From contig NC_026659.2 of NCBI RefSeq assembly GCF_000004075.3, forward strand, positions 21,966,272 through 22,030,271: a stretch of 64,000 nt of DNA, read 5' to 3'. Every line of letters starts with the position of its first letter. Positions within the stretch are counted from its first letter, which is position 1. The translations under genes and the position numbers were made by a program. This document shows positions 27,536-39,200 of this stretch, piece after piece. The notes below the pieces were generated by a model. It did not search any database and was not told the DNA's origin. It worked only from the letters and a program-made list of their open reading frames with translations. The DNA comes from Cucumis sativus (taxonomy: Eukaryota > Streptophyta > Magnoliopsida > Cucurbitales > Cucurbitaceae).

Positions 27536-30500
27536 ATGTCCAATGAGGAGAGTTCTGAAGTTAATTTAAAAACTGACTGCAGCCCAGAATCTAGAAAGAA
27601 AAGAGCAAAAAGTAGAAAAAACAAAAGGAAACAGTTATTGATAAAAGGTGTAGATGTCATGGAAATGAAAGATGTAGGATCTGTTCAGCTGGGTGAAAGC
27701 AACATGAACACTGATAGTGACAAAGTGAAAAAGAAGAAAAAGAAGAAAAAGAGAAAGAAGAGTACTCAACAACGTGTAGAGGAGAGCTTTATCAAGGATG
27801 AGGCTGGAGAATATGAAAATAGAGCAGAGACTTTTATGAAAGAGGCTAGTCCTGTCTCTAATAGTGGAAGTGAAATTTTTTTCGAGAAGAGGAAAATTGC
27901 ATTGGAAGATGCTGAGAATGAAAGGACTGACAGTATACTTAGAGAAAACTCTGATGGGAAGATTCTGGAGTCTGACAATGGAAAAAATCAAAGGAAAATT
28001 AAGAGGAAGAAGCAGCTCTTAAAGGAAGCAGCTAATGCAGATATGCGTGGTATTTGTTACTTGAGTCGAGTTCCTCCACACATGGATCCTTTGAAACTTC
28101 GTCAGATCCTCTCACAACATGGGGAAATACAAAGAATTTATCTTGCACCCGAGGGTAATGAATAATTATGCATAATATTTATTTTTTCTATTTAGTTTCT
28201 GTTGCTTCAAAATCTTACTTGCCTATTTGTTCTCCCATTTGTTCCATTGCTGTCAATTTGTTTAGAATCTATTTTTTTCTAGTTTACTTTTTCAAGGTAA
28301 TTTATGCTTTCGTGTTCAGATGCTGCCAGTCAAGTGCAACGAAAGCGTGCAGGGGGATTTCGAGGACAGTTTTTTTCAGAAGGGTAAACTCACATGCCCA
28401 GCTAATTTTTTTTATGTTTTAATTGTTTGTGTTCCAACCTTCAAGTGACAAATTATAATAATAAAGTAATAAAGAACGTTGCTTGGCTTTTCAAATGACT
28501 TGGTTTTAGTTACTGATTTGTATTGTCCGTATATGTACTCTGCAGATGGGTTGAATTTACTGATAAAAGAGTTGCCAAGAGGGTGGCTAATATGTTAAAT
28601 GGCGAACCAATAGGTAAACTTTTATTTAAGTATACATGTTTTGTATCTGATATCCTGGTTCGATTCATGATTTTTACTCTCTTTGGGAGATGTTGGAAAT
28701 CATTGCATATGGCTGGTCTTTCGGGTTTCATCCCTCTTTGTCAAATAGGGAATTGATAGACATGGCCTATTTACTTGAGGGCCATCGTAGTAGGTGTGGG
28801 AGAAGGGATGTGACAGTTTGTAGTCTCAATCCACTGGTGGGATTCTTGTGTAAGTCAGCTCTTCCAAAATATGCGTGACCCTTTCCTTCTCCTAGGCAAG
28901 TCAGTCTTTGAAGGATTAAGATCCTAGAAAAAAGGCAAGTTTTACATGCCCTCAGCAATATGATGGATCAACTTGTGAGGAAGTTGTCATCACTTATTGG
29001 TTCTTTTTGGTGTATCCTTTGTAGGAAGGTAGAGGAAGATCTGGACCATATTCTCTGTTGTCGTGAGTTTGGGAGCTTCTTTCAAACTTCTTTTGGGACT
29101 ATTTTATCCAGATGTTTGGTATTTTCCATGGGCGGGTCATTGACAGCATGATTGGGAAGTTCATCATTCTTTTTGGGAGAATGGTCAATTTTTATGGCAA
29201 TTGGGGGTGGGGGATAGTAGGACATTTGGAGGTGGAAAGAAACCTTAGTGAGGATATTTATATATGGACTTCAACTTCGAAACCTTATGTGACTATTCTA
29301 CAGACACTACCTTGCATAGTTGGAGTCCCTTTCTGCGAAGGATCTCCTTCTTTTATGGGCTTGGTTTTGTATCTGCTTGTAGTCCTTCATTTTTTTTCTC
29401 AATAAAAGTTGTGTTTCTCTACCTGTTGTGCATGGGTTTAGGAGGAAGGAAGAGGTCATCTTTCTATTACGATCTCTGGAACATCAAGTATTTGAGTAAA
29501 TTCAAGTGGGATGATCTCACGGAAGAAACTGGTACACACCTCAAAAACTTGGTCTTACCCTATTTTTGCTTACAAGTTACATCTCTTTTACTGATATTGA
29601 ACATTTTACATTTTGCAGCTTACAAGCACGCCATTCGGGAGCAGAAACTGGCTTTAGAAATTTCTGCTGCCAAGAGGGAAAGGGATTTCTATCTTGCTAA
29701 AGTTGATAAATCACGTGCATTGAATTCCATTGAAGAACGACTAAAGAAGGTAATCGAAGAGCCTTACTGGCTTACATCACTACACTGTCTCAGTATGTAT
29801 TTGGGCGTTTTTGGGGATCCACATATATGCTCAAATATTGATTTGATTTGGAAATTTAACTGCGGTTGATTTTTTTCATCATATTGTTGTACTTGTATGT
29901 GTTGTCCCCGTTTTGGAAATATAAAATTTACCCTTTTTTTATATGGCTTACAGAAGCAGAAGATGAGAGAAGATTCAGAGATGAATTCTACACTTGATGA
30001 TAGTCAGAAACTTCCAAAGTTGATCCGCAGCTTTCCACAAACACAACCAGTTGCAGATTTTGCCGTACAAAACAAACCGAGACTATCTACAAATGTCTTG
30101 GCTGGGGTAAGTAATAACGTTTCATTTACAATCAAAACTTCATCTCATGATTTACCCTTAGTAACTAGATTTTAGCTTGTAAATTTTTATCCTTAGGTTG
30201 AGTTCGGTATGATTATTAAAATGGTAAAAAGTGATTTTTAGCTTTGGATAGTTACATGTGTGAATGTGTGATTTTGAAATTTTTAGCAAATAATGTTGTT
30301 GAATGGCAGAGAAGAGAACACAAGGTTTAGGTGGAAAATCCTAGAATGGGGAGAAAAAACCACGATAGAGTCTTTTTTTATTGTTTGCACACACAATGAA
30401 AATTGTGAGAGAAGACAACTTTAAAGGCTCTAGCAAGCCTTAATACAAAAATGAAAATAAACTTAGAGTAAAGTAAAATACTAAAATACCTTCAGAGCTA

Positions 30501-30988
30501 TAAACTGTGAGCAAAACCCCTTAGTTTCAACAACTGCATTAGGATTCTCGTAGGAACAAAACTCGTAGAGAACAATATTGCAATATCAGTCGACTGAAAT
30601 TACAATACCAATGGCCTCTGTAGACAATACCAATGGCCTTTGGAGCGGGCAGGACAATACCAAAACTACACATCCCTCCAAAGTGCCCAACCTTTCTAAT
30701 TTATTACGAAGGCACTACTAACCTTTTCTTTGGTAGACACTACTAACTAGATTATAACTATCCTACTAATATTTGCAATATATCCTTCCTAGTATACAAG
30801 TTCTTTGTTCAAAAGTATTTTATCTAAAAGCGTTTCAAACTCAATAAATGATGACCTTGGCTATCTGCAATACATCTTTTGTTCATAAAATTTGATTGGA
30901 TTGTTGCATTGTGACATATTATTTATACATGTTATAATCAAGGTCTTGGATTTCATCCCCTCTTCTGCAGGTGTTTGGAAGCTCCTAG
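27536..30988 (+). CDS. Pre-rRNA-processing protein ESF2 / activator of basal transcription 1 (ABT1) family, RRM protein
   Basis: Yeast Esf2 works in the nucleolar small-subunit processome on 18S rRNA maturation. Coding exons: 27536-28154, 28320-28383, 28546-28613, 29442-29531, 29619-29749, 29954-30106 and 30971-30988, giving 380 aa. Residues 1-170 are charged, with a nuclear-signal-like Lys run at about 64-75. The RRM begins at about 171 (RGICYLSRVPPHM, IQRIYLAPE), continues through the family-specific insert (KRAGGFRGQFFSEGWVEF) and ends near KYLSKFKWDDLTEE. A Lys/Arg-rich helix (YKHAIREQKLALEI) follows. The start ATG is 4 bases after a good acceptor (TTGTAG, 27531), so a leader intron exists and the in-frame ATG at 27506 is intronic. 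The last exon encodes only VFGSS and stop, consistent with the usual VFGG-type end. Intron 3 holds a LINE fragment. Confidence 0.88.
28680..29420 (+). mobile_element. LINE 3' fragment inside intron 3 of the ESF2-like gene
   Basis: In one frame the stretch reads GRRDVTVCSLNPLVGFLCKS, then MDQLVRKLSSLIG and CILCRKVEEDLDHIL, the zf-RVT region typical of plant LINE ORF2 C-termini. A later frame reads LHSWSPFLRRISFF, as at a LINE 3' end. Pieces of the expected protein order are kept, but the frame is broken and there is no poly-A tail. It has the same strand as the host gene. Without it the intron would be about 100 bases, like its neighbours. Confidence 0.75.
30290..30760. repeat. Repeat-like insert in the last intron of the ESF2-like gene
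   Basis: The 864-bp intron 6 holds sequence unlike the gene: an LTR-fragment-like block, and at 30590-30665 repeated ACAATACCAATGGCCT words (two full copies and one partial). No coding potential was seen. The exact family is not recognised. Confidence 0.35.
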
Positions 30989-33409
30989 TCGTCTATTTCC
31001 CGACTCCTACTAATTAAAGAGATTTAAGACAAGTGATTTGCTTTATAGACGGGCTTTTTGTAGACAGAGCCAAGCAATCTTTGACTTTCAACTTATTTAT
31101 CTCATTACACAACAGAAAATGTGTAGAAGGAATAGTTGTAGCTTTGATATTTGTTTACTTAAATCGAACTTTTTGTATTTGATAATTCTGGCAGAAAGCA
31201 TGGCCAAGTAGTGAATAATAAATCAAGAAAAAGTTTTGGATTTTTCTTATATTTATATTTGTTTTAACAAAATGGGCACAAACGAGTTTGATGGAATTAC
31301 ATCACCAAATGAACAATCTTAAAGAAATTAATTAGGTTTTGTCCGTTAACCCATACTACAAATAAGTTTGACTCTTTGTTTTTCTTTGTTTTTTCATAGA
31401 TCAACATTTTGATTACTGTGTTTGTTTTGCGACAATGTAAGATGTCTACATATTTGGAGATTCTCCAACATCCTAAGAGTTTTTTAAGCTTTTGAAATAT
31501 GAATTTTCTGAATTCTCGTGTTTAAGGTCTCCTCTCTTTTTTTTTTTTTTGTAATGTATGTCTGTTTTTTCCTAATTAAATATACTAAAATTTTCATTTC
31601 TCATTTATTTATTGTATTACATTTATTTCAATAGGATGGGTTCATCAACAAAATAGTAATAACCAATGAGATTGCTAATGAGGTTTTTAGATAAATTTTG
31701 ATTGCAAGAATATAAATCAAAGAAAAGTAAACAGAGATGAAATTCAATTGATTAAAATATTTAGCTAGCTTAAGTTTCGAGTTATTCCTCAACTTGCAAC
31801 TTGATCATAAATTCATCAAAATAATTCATGTATTGTCTTATTCAACCAACTCACCTACAAATGCTAGGTGAAAGTCCAAATTATTAAATTAGCCAACTTA
31901 ATTAGATGAGATGCAAACCAATCACATTCAGATTTTGGTATTATGCTAAGATGAATATCTAATAGAAAAAGTCTATTGATGACATATTTAACATGATTCT
32001 TCTCAAGTGGATAGAACAATGTTTTTTTATCATAGATAATAAATCACAAGTCTAACTAAAATTTTGTTACTCTTAAATCAAACTACAATTATATACCTAA
32101 CTAATGATCACACGCCCTCGAGAATAGATACAACCATAAACATTCAACAGAAAAAAAATCTAAAGAAAATGCATGGTCTTTCTGATAAGACTATCAAAAT
32201 CTCATAAGTCTACATGGCATCAGGCATGCAGCGTAGTGGCACCATGCCATCAGAGTCAATTTGACTCCTTTTCCCATTGATGCAATTGAGCTTCGCTTTA
32301 ATTCTATTTTATCATTAATGTCCAACTCTATCTCAAGTAATCAAAACCTACAAAATCATAAAATAAACACATAAAACCTAGAAACAAAATTGGATTAAGT
32401 AGCAAGATGTTACAATTTTTGTGCTATCACTTATCAAGTTCGCGATTTCATTTAAATACGCTTGGACCGAGTATACATTTTTTTTGTAAGCGTATACTTA
32501 GGAAAACATGTGTCCCAAATGACAAAAGTTATTGTCACGAGTTTTTGGTCGCTTGGTCGAATCGAGAAATTAATGGTTGAGCTACAATACCTATTCTAGT
32601 TCCCTGTAATCTCGAGTTTTAGAAAACAATCTGGATAATCATTTACATTATTTGTAACCAATAATCATAGAACTTTGTTGGAAGACGGGTCTATCAATAG
32701 TCTCGTTTGATCACCCTAAAAGGAAGAGTAAGCTTGGAAATGAGACCAAATCAAGAAAAGTAGGTTAAAAGTCAAGCTCGAGGAGGGGCCTGCAACAATA
32801 ACAATGCATATATGAAATCTGAACACCAACTACAAAACAAGATTTTTAAATTCATGCAACAATAGTGAATATAGAAGTTAAAATATAATTTTGAGCTCTA
32901 TATTTTGAACTTTGTTCAACTTTAGTCTCTATACTTTTAATAAATCTTAAATTTAGTCTTCATTATTAGTTAGTCGATCTTATTTTTAAAAACGGCTTTT
33001 TTTTTTTATCAAGTATTTTTACTATAAATTTTGTAAATGTATCCACATATTGTATTTCTATGAAAATTATAGTTATTATTTAATCAAGTTATAAAAACCT
33101 TCAAGGTAAAAAGTTCAAAATTGATTCAAAATACATTATTAAAATTAGATAATTGAAAATAAATCACGAAACGTTAAAGCACATTAACCAAAATAATAGT
33201 TTAACCAAAAAAAAGTTTTAGCTTAGATTTTCCTTTAAATTTTGTTTAATTAAAATATCATTTTTATTGAAGTAATTATCATCCTTTGAACTTGGTTCAA
33301 TTTTAGTCGTTAGATTTTCAACCGTCTAATTTTAGTTTTCGTAACTTAAATCAATTTTAAATTTAGTTTATCAAAATTAATTTTCTTTCCCAATTTATTA
33401 AAAAATGAA

Positions 33410-33435
33410 TATATATATATATATATATATATATA
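33410..33435. repeat. (TA)n microsatellite
   Basis: About thirteen uninterrupted AT dinucleotides. Confidence 0.9.
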
Positions 33436-35523
33436 GCGTGTGTATCTTTTATTGAAATTTGAAACAAAATGATAAGTGATATTAAAAAGAATTTCAAAAA
33501 TCACCCAACAAACATTGAAGACTAAATTTAAGAAAATTACTTCAAATTTAAGAAAGTTTAAGATTTATGAAAAGTATAGAGAATAAAATTAGAAAATTGA
33601 AAATATATTAGATTAAAACTAAACAAACTTGAAAGTAGGAGGAGAAAAAATAATCTATGTTAATGGAGCTTTTTTTTTTTTTTGAAAAGACATTTAATGC
33701 TTGCATACAAATTTAAAAATAGAAACTTTAGGATGATGCCCATGAAAATTAAAGATGTATGAATAGACTATAGAGTGTTTCTTATTCCATTAAGTAGAGT
33801 TATTATTTCCCAATTCCCATATAGTTTATTTATTAATAAAGCTACCCCTAAAGCTTTGTGTGGGATAAAAGTAATAAAAACATCACTAAAAATAGACCAT
33901 CTATGCTCTATTGGTTTGTGCAAATGCATCATCATTTTAATGTAACAATTATTTTTAAATTTCCATTTATACTTCACTTTTATTATTTATTTAAATCAAA
34001 ACCAAGTTTGATTCACTTTTTGTGGGTTGATAACACCCATGAGATACTTGGAACTTCAACAAACAATGTCCTTTTAAAAAGTAGGTTTATTATTTTAAAA
34101 AAGAATTGTGTCAAAAGTCTTCAAATATTAAATATTAAATATATATTAGATAAACATTTTATTTAAAAATCAAGTAAAATAAAAGATTAAAAATATCAAT
34201 CGAGGAAATTTTGATGAAAATATCGATAATATATTGATTTTGATAGGAATAAGTTTTTAAATATATATTGTTTTGATGTAAATTAATTTAATACTTTGTT
34301 TAGCTTTTGGTTTTAGTCTAAAAACATACCATACCAAACCAATGAACCAATGAAGATTGGTATGTTTGCTTATGTATCCATGATCATTTTTTATCTACTC
34401 GATGTAGAATTTTAGTAGCATTTGAACCGATTTAAATTAATTTATTGAGTAATAAAAATGTTAACTTAGAATTTTGTATGTTAGAATCAATTTTAAAAAG
34501 AAATGTTGATGAGTGAATTGATATGAGGACAGCAAATGGATGCCATAATTCAACCAAACTACTTTGTATTTAATAGGATGTCTTATTTTTGCATTAATTG
34601 GATGGTTGAGAGTCATATAGACAACACATATTAAAGTCCACTTTCAAACTCCAACCACATACCTATTTCTTTGTCCATTTCTTTTTAATGTTTTCTCTTT
34701 CATCTAACCATATTCTTCTTTTCTTTTCTTTTCTTCTTTTCATTTGTAAAATAATAATGAGAACAATGATATGAAAATGAAAATTTTGAAAAATAATGAG
34801 TTGTATCTCTTTTATTTATAAGTTATAAATAAGTAGATATATATAATAACAAAACAAAAGATTATACTTATATTTTAAAACATAGTAAAAAAAGAAGTCA
34901 AAAGATCATTAACATGAAGTTGTGAAGTTGGGCATTAAATGATTTTAAATGATGTGAGTGCCCTACACAAAATTAACACAAAGACATGCATGAGAAATTT
35001 GAGTTCACAAAAACCAACCACCTTCTTCTTTCTTCTTTATCCACACATTAAAAATGAAAGAAAACCCTTTAATTGATTCACATTTTTGCAACAAAAAAAT
35101 ATTACATTTATTTCTTCCCAACTCTCATGGACCTAACAATGAATTCTTATTTTCATAACTTTTATATTCATATATTTATATTTTATTTTTAGTATCCAAA
35201 CTAGGACTACAAAGTTCTATTGAATTTGTATGTTTTCTGTATTAACATTTTCATTTTACTTAAATATCACTCTAATCTTAAACATTAAAAAAATTATACA
35301 TTTTATATATATATAAAATTATGGTAAATAACAAAACTCTCGAAATTTCAAAGGAATAAAGAACTTAGAGGTTGATAAGTGCATATGAGTTGAGTCTTTT
35401 CTTTTCCTTTTCTTTTTTCGAAGAACTTTTAAGTCAGGGTTGAGCTATAGAAGTTAGAAATAGAATCGAAGTCTAAAAAGAATAAGAAGAAATTTATAAC
35501 TTTTTTAGAAAATATGAGTGAAG

Positions 35524-35549
35524 ATATATATATATATATATATATATAT
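35524..35549. repeat. (TA)n microsatellite
   Basis: About thirteen uninterrupted AT dinucleotides, roughly 125 bp beyond the stop codon of the minus-strand 154-aa gene. Confidence 0.9.
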
Positions 35550-35672
35550 GGTCAGTTCATCAGTGGTTGATTATTAATTAACATTCAAATTTCGAAAGGG
35601 AGTGAGGAATCACATAAAACACAACAATTATAAGAGAAATTAAGAAGAAAACCAAACTATACTGATTACTAA

Positions 35673-36137
35673 TTAGATAAAGCTTGGAAGTGAATAAGTT
35701 TGAGGGAAATTCCGAACATCAAATCCATGTTGTTGTTGATGATGATGATGATTCTTCAAGCATTTCATAGAGCTTGGATTAACCTGAAGAAACAAGTAAT
35801 TTCCAGCAAAAAGATCTCCCAAATACGCTTCTCCATCTCTAAATCTCTTCACTACCTTCGCAATCGATCCTCTCATCGCATTCACCAGTCGCCATTTCCT
35901 CCTCAACAGCTTCCTCAAGCTTGGGATTCTCAGTTTCTTCAACCTCCTCCCAATCGACAAAGAAGAAGAACCCTTTCTCATTCTCATTCTGAACCACCAC
36001 CGCCGCCGCCTCCATCTCTTCCTAATCCCTTCTCCTCCTCCTTCTCTAGATCGACCAAACGCCTCCTCAAACTCCTCGCTGTACCTCAGTCTCCGGTACC
36101 GGAATTTCCCAGCCGATGCGGTTTCGAGGTCCGCCAT
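35673..36137 (-). CDS. Intronless plant protein of unknown function, 154 aa
   Basis: A single-exon gene starting MADLETASAG and ending at TAA. Residues 35-80 are extremely Arg/Lys-rich (KRWRRRRWWFRMRMRK at about 40-55). The core at about 75-126 (RKLLRRKWRLVNAMRG, KVVKRFRDGEAYLGDL, FAGNYLFLQVNPSSMK) has the look of a conserved plant domain, and a His/Gln run follows at 130-136. There is no signal peptide or membrane span. The basic character suggests a nuclear or nucleic-acid-associated protein, but that is inference. The frame is GC-richer and less repetitive than its flanks, which supports it being real. The overlapping plus-strand frame (35700-36149) is its shadow. It lies between the ESF2-like gene and the metalloproteinase. 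Confidence 0.8.
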   Translation of the reverse strand: MADLETASAGKFRYRRLRYSEEFEEAFGRSREGGGEGIRKRWRRRRWWFRMRMRKGSSSLSIGRRLKKLRIPSLRKLLRRKWRLVNAMRGSIAKVVKRFRDGEAYLGDLFAGNYLFLQVNPSSMKCLKNHHHHQQQHGFDVRNFPQTYSLPSFI

Positions 36138-36208
36138 GGCGGGTTTTAGAAGGAAACAGAGAGTTGACAGTGCATTTTAAAAAGGAAGAGTGAGAGAAGT
36201 TGAGAAAT

Positions 36209-36217
36209 TTAGGGTTT
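36209..36217 (-). promoter_or_regulatory. Telo-box (AAACCCTAA) upstream of the 154-aa gene
   Basis: The minus strand reads AAACCCTAA 72-80 bp before the start codon. Telo-boxes are frequent in plant promoters and leaders of genes active in dividing cells. No clear TATA box was seen close to it. Confidence 0.45.
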
Positions 36218-39200
36218 AGGTCATTAATGATTCTGGGAAATGGGAAGTTGGGATTTTGCTTTTTCTATTAATGCAAAAATAAATTCACATGCATTTGTTG
36301 TGAGAGAAAAAAAAAATAAAGTAAAGTTTATTTGTTTTGATTATTCATGTTCATATCAATATTATGGTTGTGCTCAATTATTGTTTTTTTAGAAGTATAT
36401 ATGAATTTATTGTTTGTGAAAACTTGTTGATGATGAGAATTAATACTAATTAAAATGTGTCCCTAACTACATAGGTAGGGTTTAGTTTAGGATATGACTT
36501 TGTTGATTGTGATGGGCTTGAATTTTGTCCCTCCTTATCTCATTTCTTATTAAATATAGAAAATAAAAGAGAGTTATATTTCAACTTAATGCATCAGTAG
36601 ACTACTACTTAAAAGTAAAGTAGATTAGGGTGAGTATGGGGTTAAGAATTTATAGTGGGAGGAGGGTAAATTGCTTTGATTCCATACCTGTCTATTCGTG
36701 TTTATGAACGTGTATAGTTAATAGTTGATTAGAAATGTATTGTTGGTAATGGGTTTATGATATCCATCTAAATTATTAAGCATAACTTATACTAAAATTT
36801 TCACTAACGATAATTTATATATACAAAATAAAAATGGAATTTTCTTTTCTTGATCGTAAATTAAAAAACCTTAAATCTTTCGAGAATTGGATTTCAACAA
36901 TAATAATATTTTATTGTCTATCTATGTTTTGAATTTAAAATTTTAAAACATAAAATTATATTAAATAATAAAAAAAATATAATGTTTTATAATTTACATA
37001 ATACTATAAAATAATAATTTTACAAAATATCAAACACATAATAAGTTCATAAATTGGTTAATTAATAGTGAAGGCAAAGTTTAAATAAACCGTAATTGAC
37101 TTTTTCTATTTAGAGGTGGATACTCCAATCTCTTAACCCTTCAATTTTTGTATTAGAAAATGCATTAATTGGTTTAATAATAGTTTCCACGTTAGGATGA
37201 AAAATCAAAATCAATTACTTTCCAAAAAAACTCACTTTCATGATATAAACACAAGTCCTAATTACTTCTTGATTGAAACTTTCGAGTAAATATGTTTCAT
37301 TGACAACAATGTTACATGTCTTATTACTTAATAATAACAATACACGTCTTATTTTTTTTAAAAAAAATGTACTAGCTTTGTTTTTGATATATATTAATGA
37401 AGTAATGCAACCATGCATTAACATTCACACCAACACATATATGTATAATGTTTCTTTTTGGAACCCTAACATCAACTATATATTAATACCCTCGTACTCG
37501 TATGAGTAAATTTTATATATACAACCATAAGTTTTTTAGAATTCATATTTTCTTAAATATCATGAACTCGTTAATATTATTTTCTGATGGAGTATAGTAG
37601 AATGATTTCCTACGTATTAAACAAATTTTGCATGCTATTTAATTTCATATGTGAGGTTTGATTTTGTTAATAAAGGACATTATAGTCTAGTAAAAAATAA
37701 TCTAAAAAAATGTAAAAAGTAACTTAATTAACCTTACGTCTATAAACACATTTGAAGTTGATATCCATGATATCTTAGTGTTATATATATATATATATGC
37801 AAAATCGAAAAATAAAATGAAAAATATGGATATGTTTTTTTAAAAAAATTAGAATAAAAAATAGCATTATATTTCTAAAAAAAATATAAATAACAATGTC
37901 ATTTTTTCTTTAAAAAATTTAATAATATATATATGTTAACCAAGTTTTTTCTTTTGCAAATTAAAAGTAAAAAATGGGAAATTGAATTTAGGCTGAAAAT
38001 GAACATAAATATTGAAATAAATTATTTGAAGCATTGTATTCACTCTACACGAAATGAACTGAAATAATGATAATTATCCATATAAGATCATTTTGGACCA
38101 AGTAACAATAATAATGATAATTGTTCGGTAAAATAATGTATATGAATTTGATTTACTCAAATTAATTATACCTCGATACAATATACACACTGTATGCAAT
38201 GACAACGTTTTAAACAAAAAAGAATTTTAAAAACAATAATCCAAATAATTGTACAAGGAGGGTTTATCATTAAAATAACTAAAAATCTCAAAATATTGGA
38301 AAGACGTCTAATAATCGAAATACACTTTGATAAGTATTATCTCAAGAACAATTATTCTCTTTACGAATTGCAAAGAGACTATAAAAATTGCATCAGTAAG
38401 ATACAACGACAAACTTATTTTAATTACTTGAATCTAACAAAACTCTTAGATAGTTGTTGAAATGATCAACTGAATATGACAAAAATGAGATAACTCTTTC
38501 AATGTGAAGTGGGATACTACAAATAAAAAAAACATGTTATTATTTAGAGGTTCGAATAAAATAAAACAATTTGAAAAATTGAACGATTTTTCTGAATTAA
38601 CAAATTTAATTTTCCTTTTTTTAGGAAAACAAATTAATTTCCCATATATCTTAAATCTGTACACAGAAAACAACATCTAATTTGAAGGTTTCTCACTATA
38701 AATTTAATATACCTAATTAAATCCATTTTATATGTTTCAAAATTCAAATTATTTTTCGTGTAGGCATGTGCATATAAGGTCTAAAATTAAAAAGAATTAA
38801 ATTTAAAAAGAAAAAATGAATGCATCAATTTTTGGAGAAACAAATTTTGTTGAGATAATGGACAATTAGGTATTAATATCTTGAAATTGCATTTGGGCAG
38901 TGACAAATGATAATAAGGTTAATAAGGTTTAGATCTGCTGACGCCATACGTAGATCCCTCTAGAAAATGGAAGTATTCGGAAAATCTTTGGCAATTTTAT
39001 ATTCTATCTTCCTCGAAGTTTGTGTGATGGCCACATAAAATGGCAAATTCCCATTAACCTAATCATGATTCCTCTTTATTTCTTTCATCAAACTCATGCC
39101 TTCACACATAACATAATGTAAAAACATATCATAAATTTTATTATTTTGATTCTTATATGTTGTTCTAGTCTGAAAAAATGAAATAAAATAAAAACAACTC

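Larger units (their letters stand above)
30989..35672. other. AT-rich intergenic region without genes
   Basis: No supportable coding region. The open frames at 33768-33977 and 33858-34166 overlap on opposite strands and have low-complexity composition. There are (TA)n tracts at 33410 and 35524. Confidence 0.6.

Noticed and set aside
27635..27991. 118-aa minus-strand frame over the first ESF2-like exon
   Set aside because: Shadow of the Lys/Glu-rich coding strand; no domain and no splice context.
35700..36149. 149-aa plus-strand frame opposite the 154-aa gene
   Set aside because: Its Pro/Ser/His-rich composition is the complement of the Arg-rich minus-strand gene, and it lacks any conserved block.
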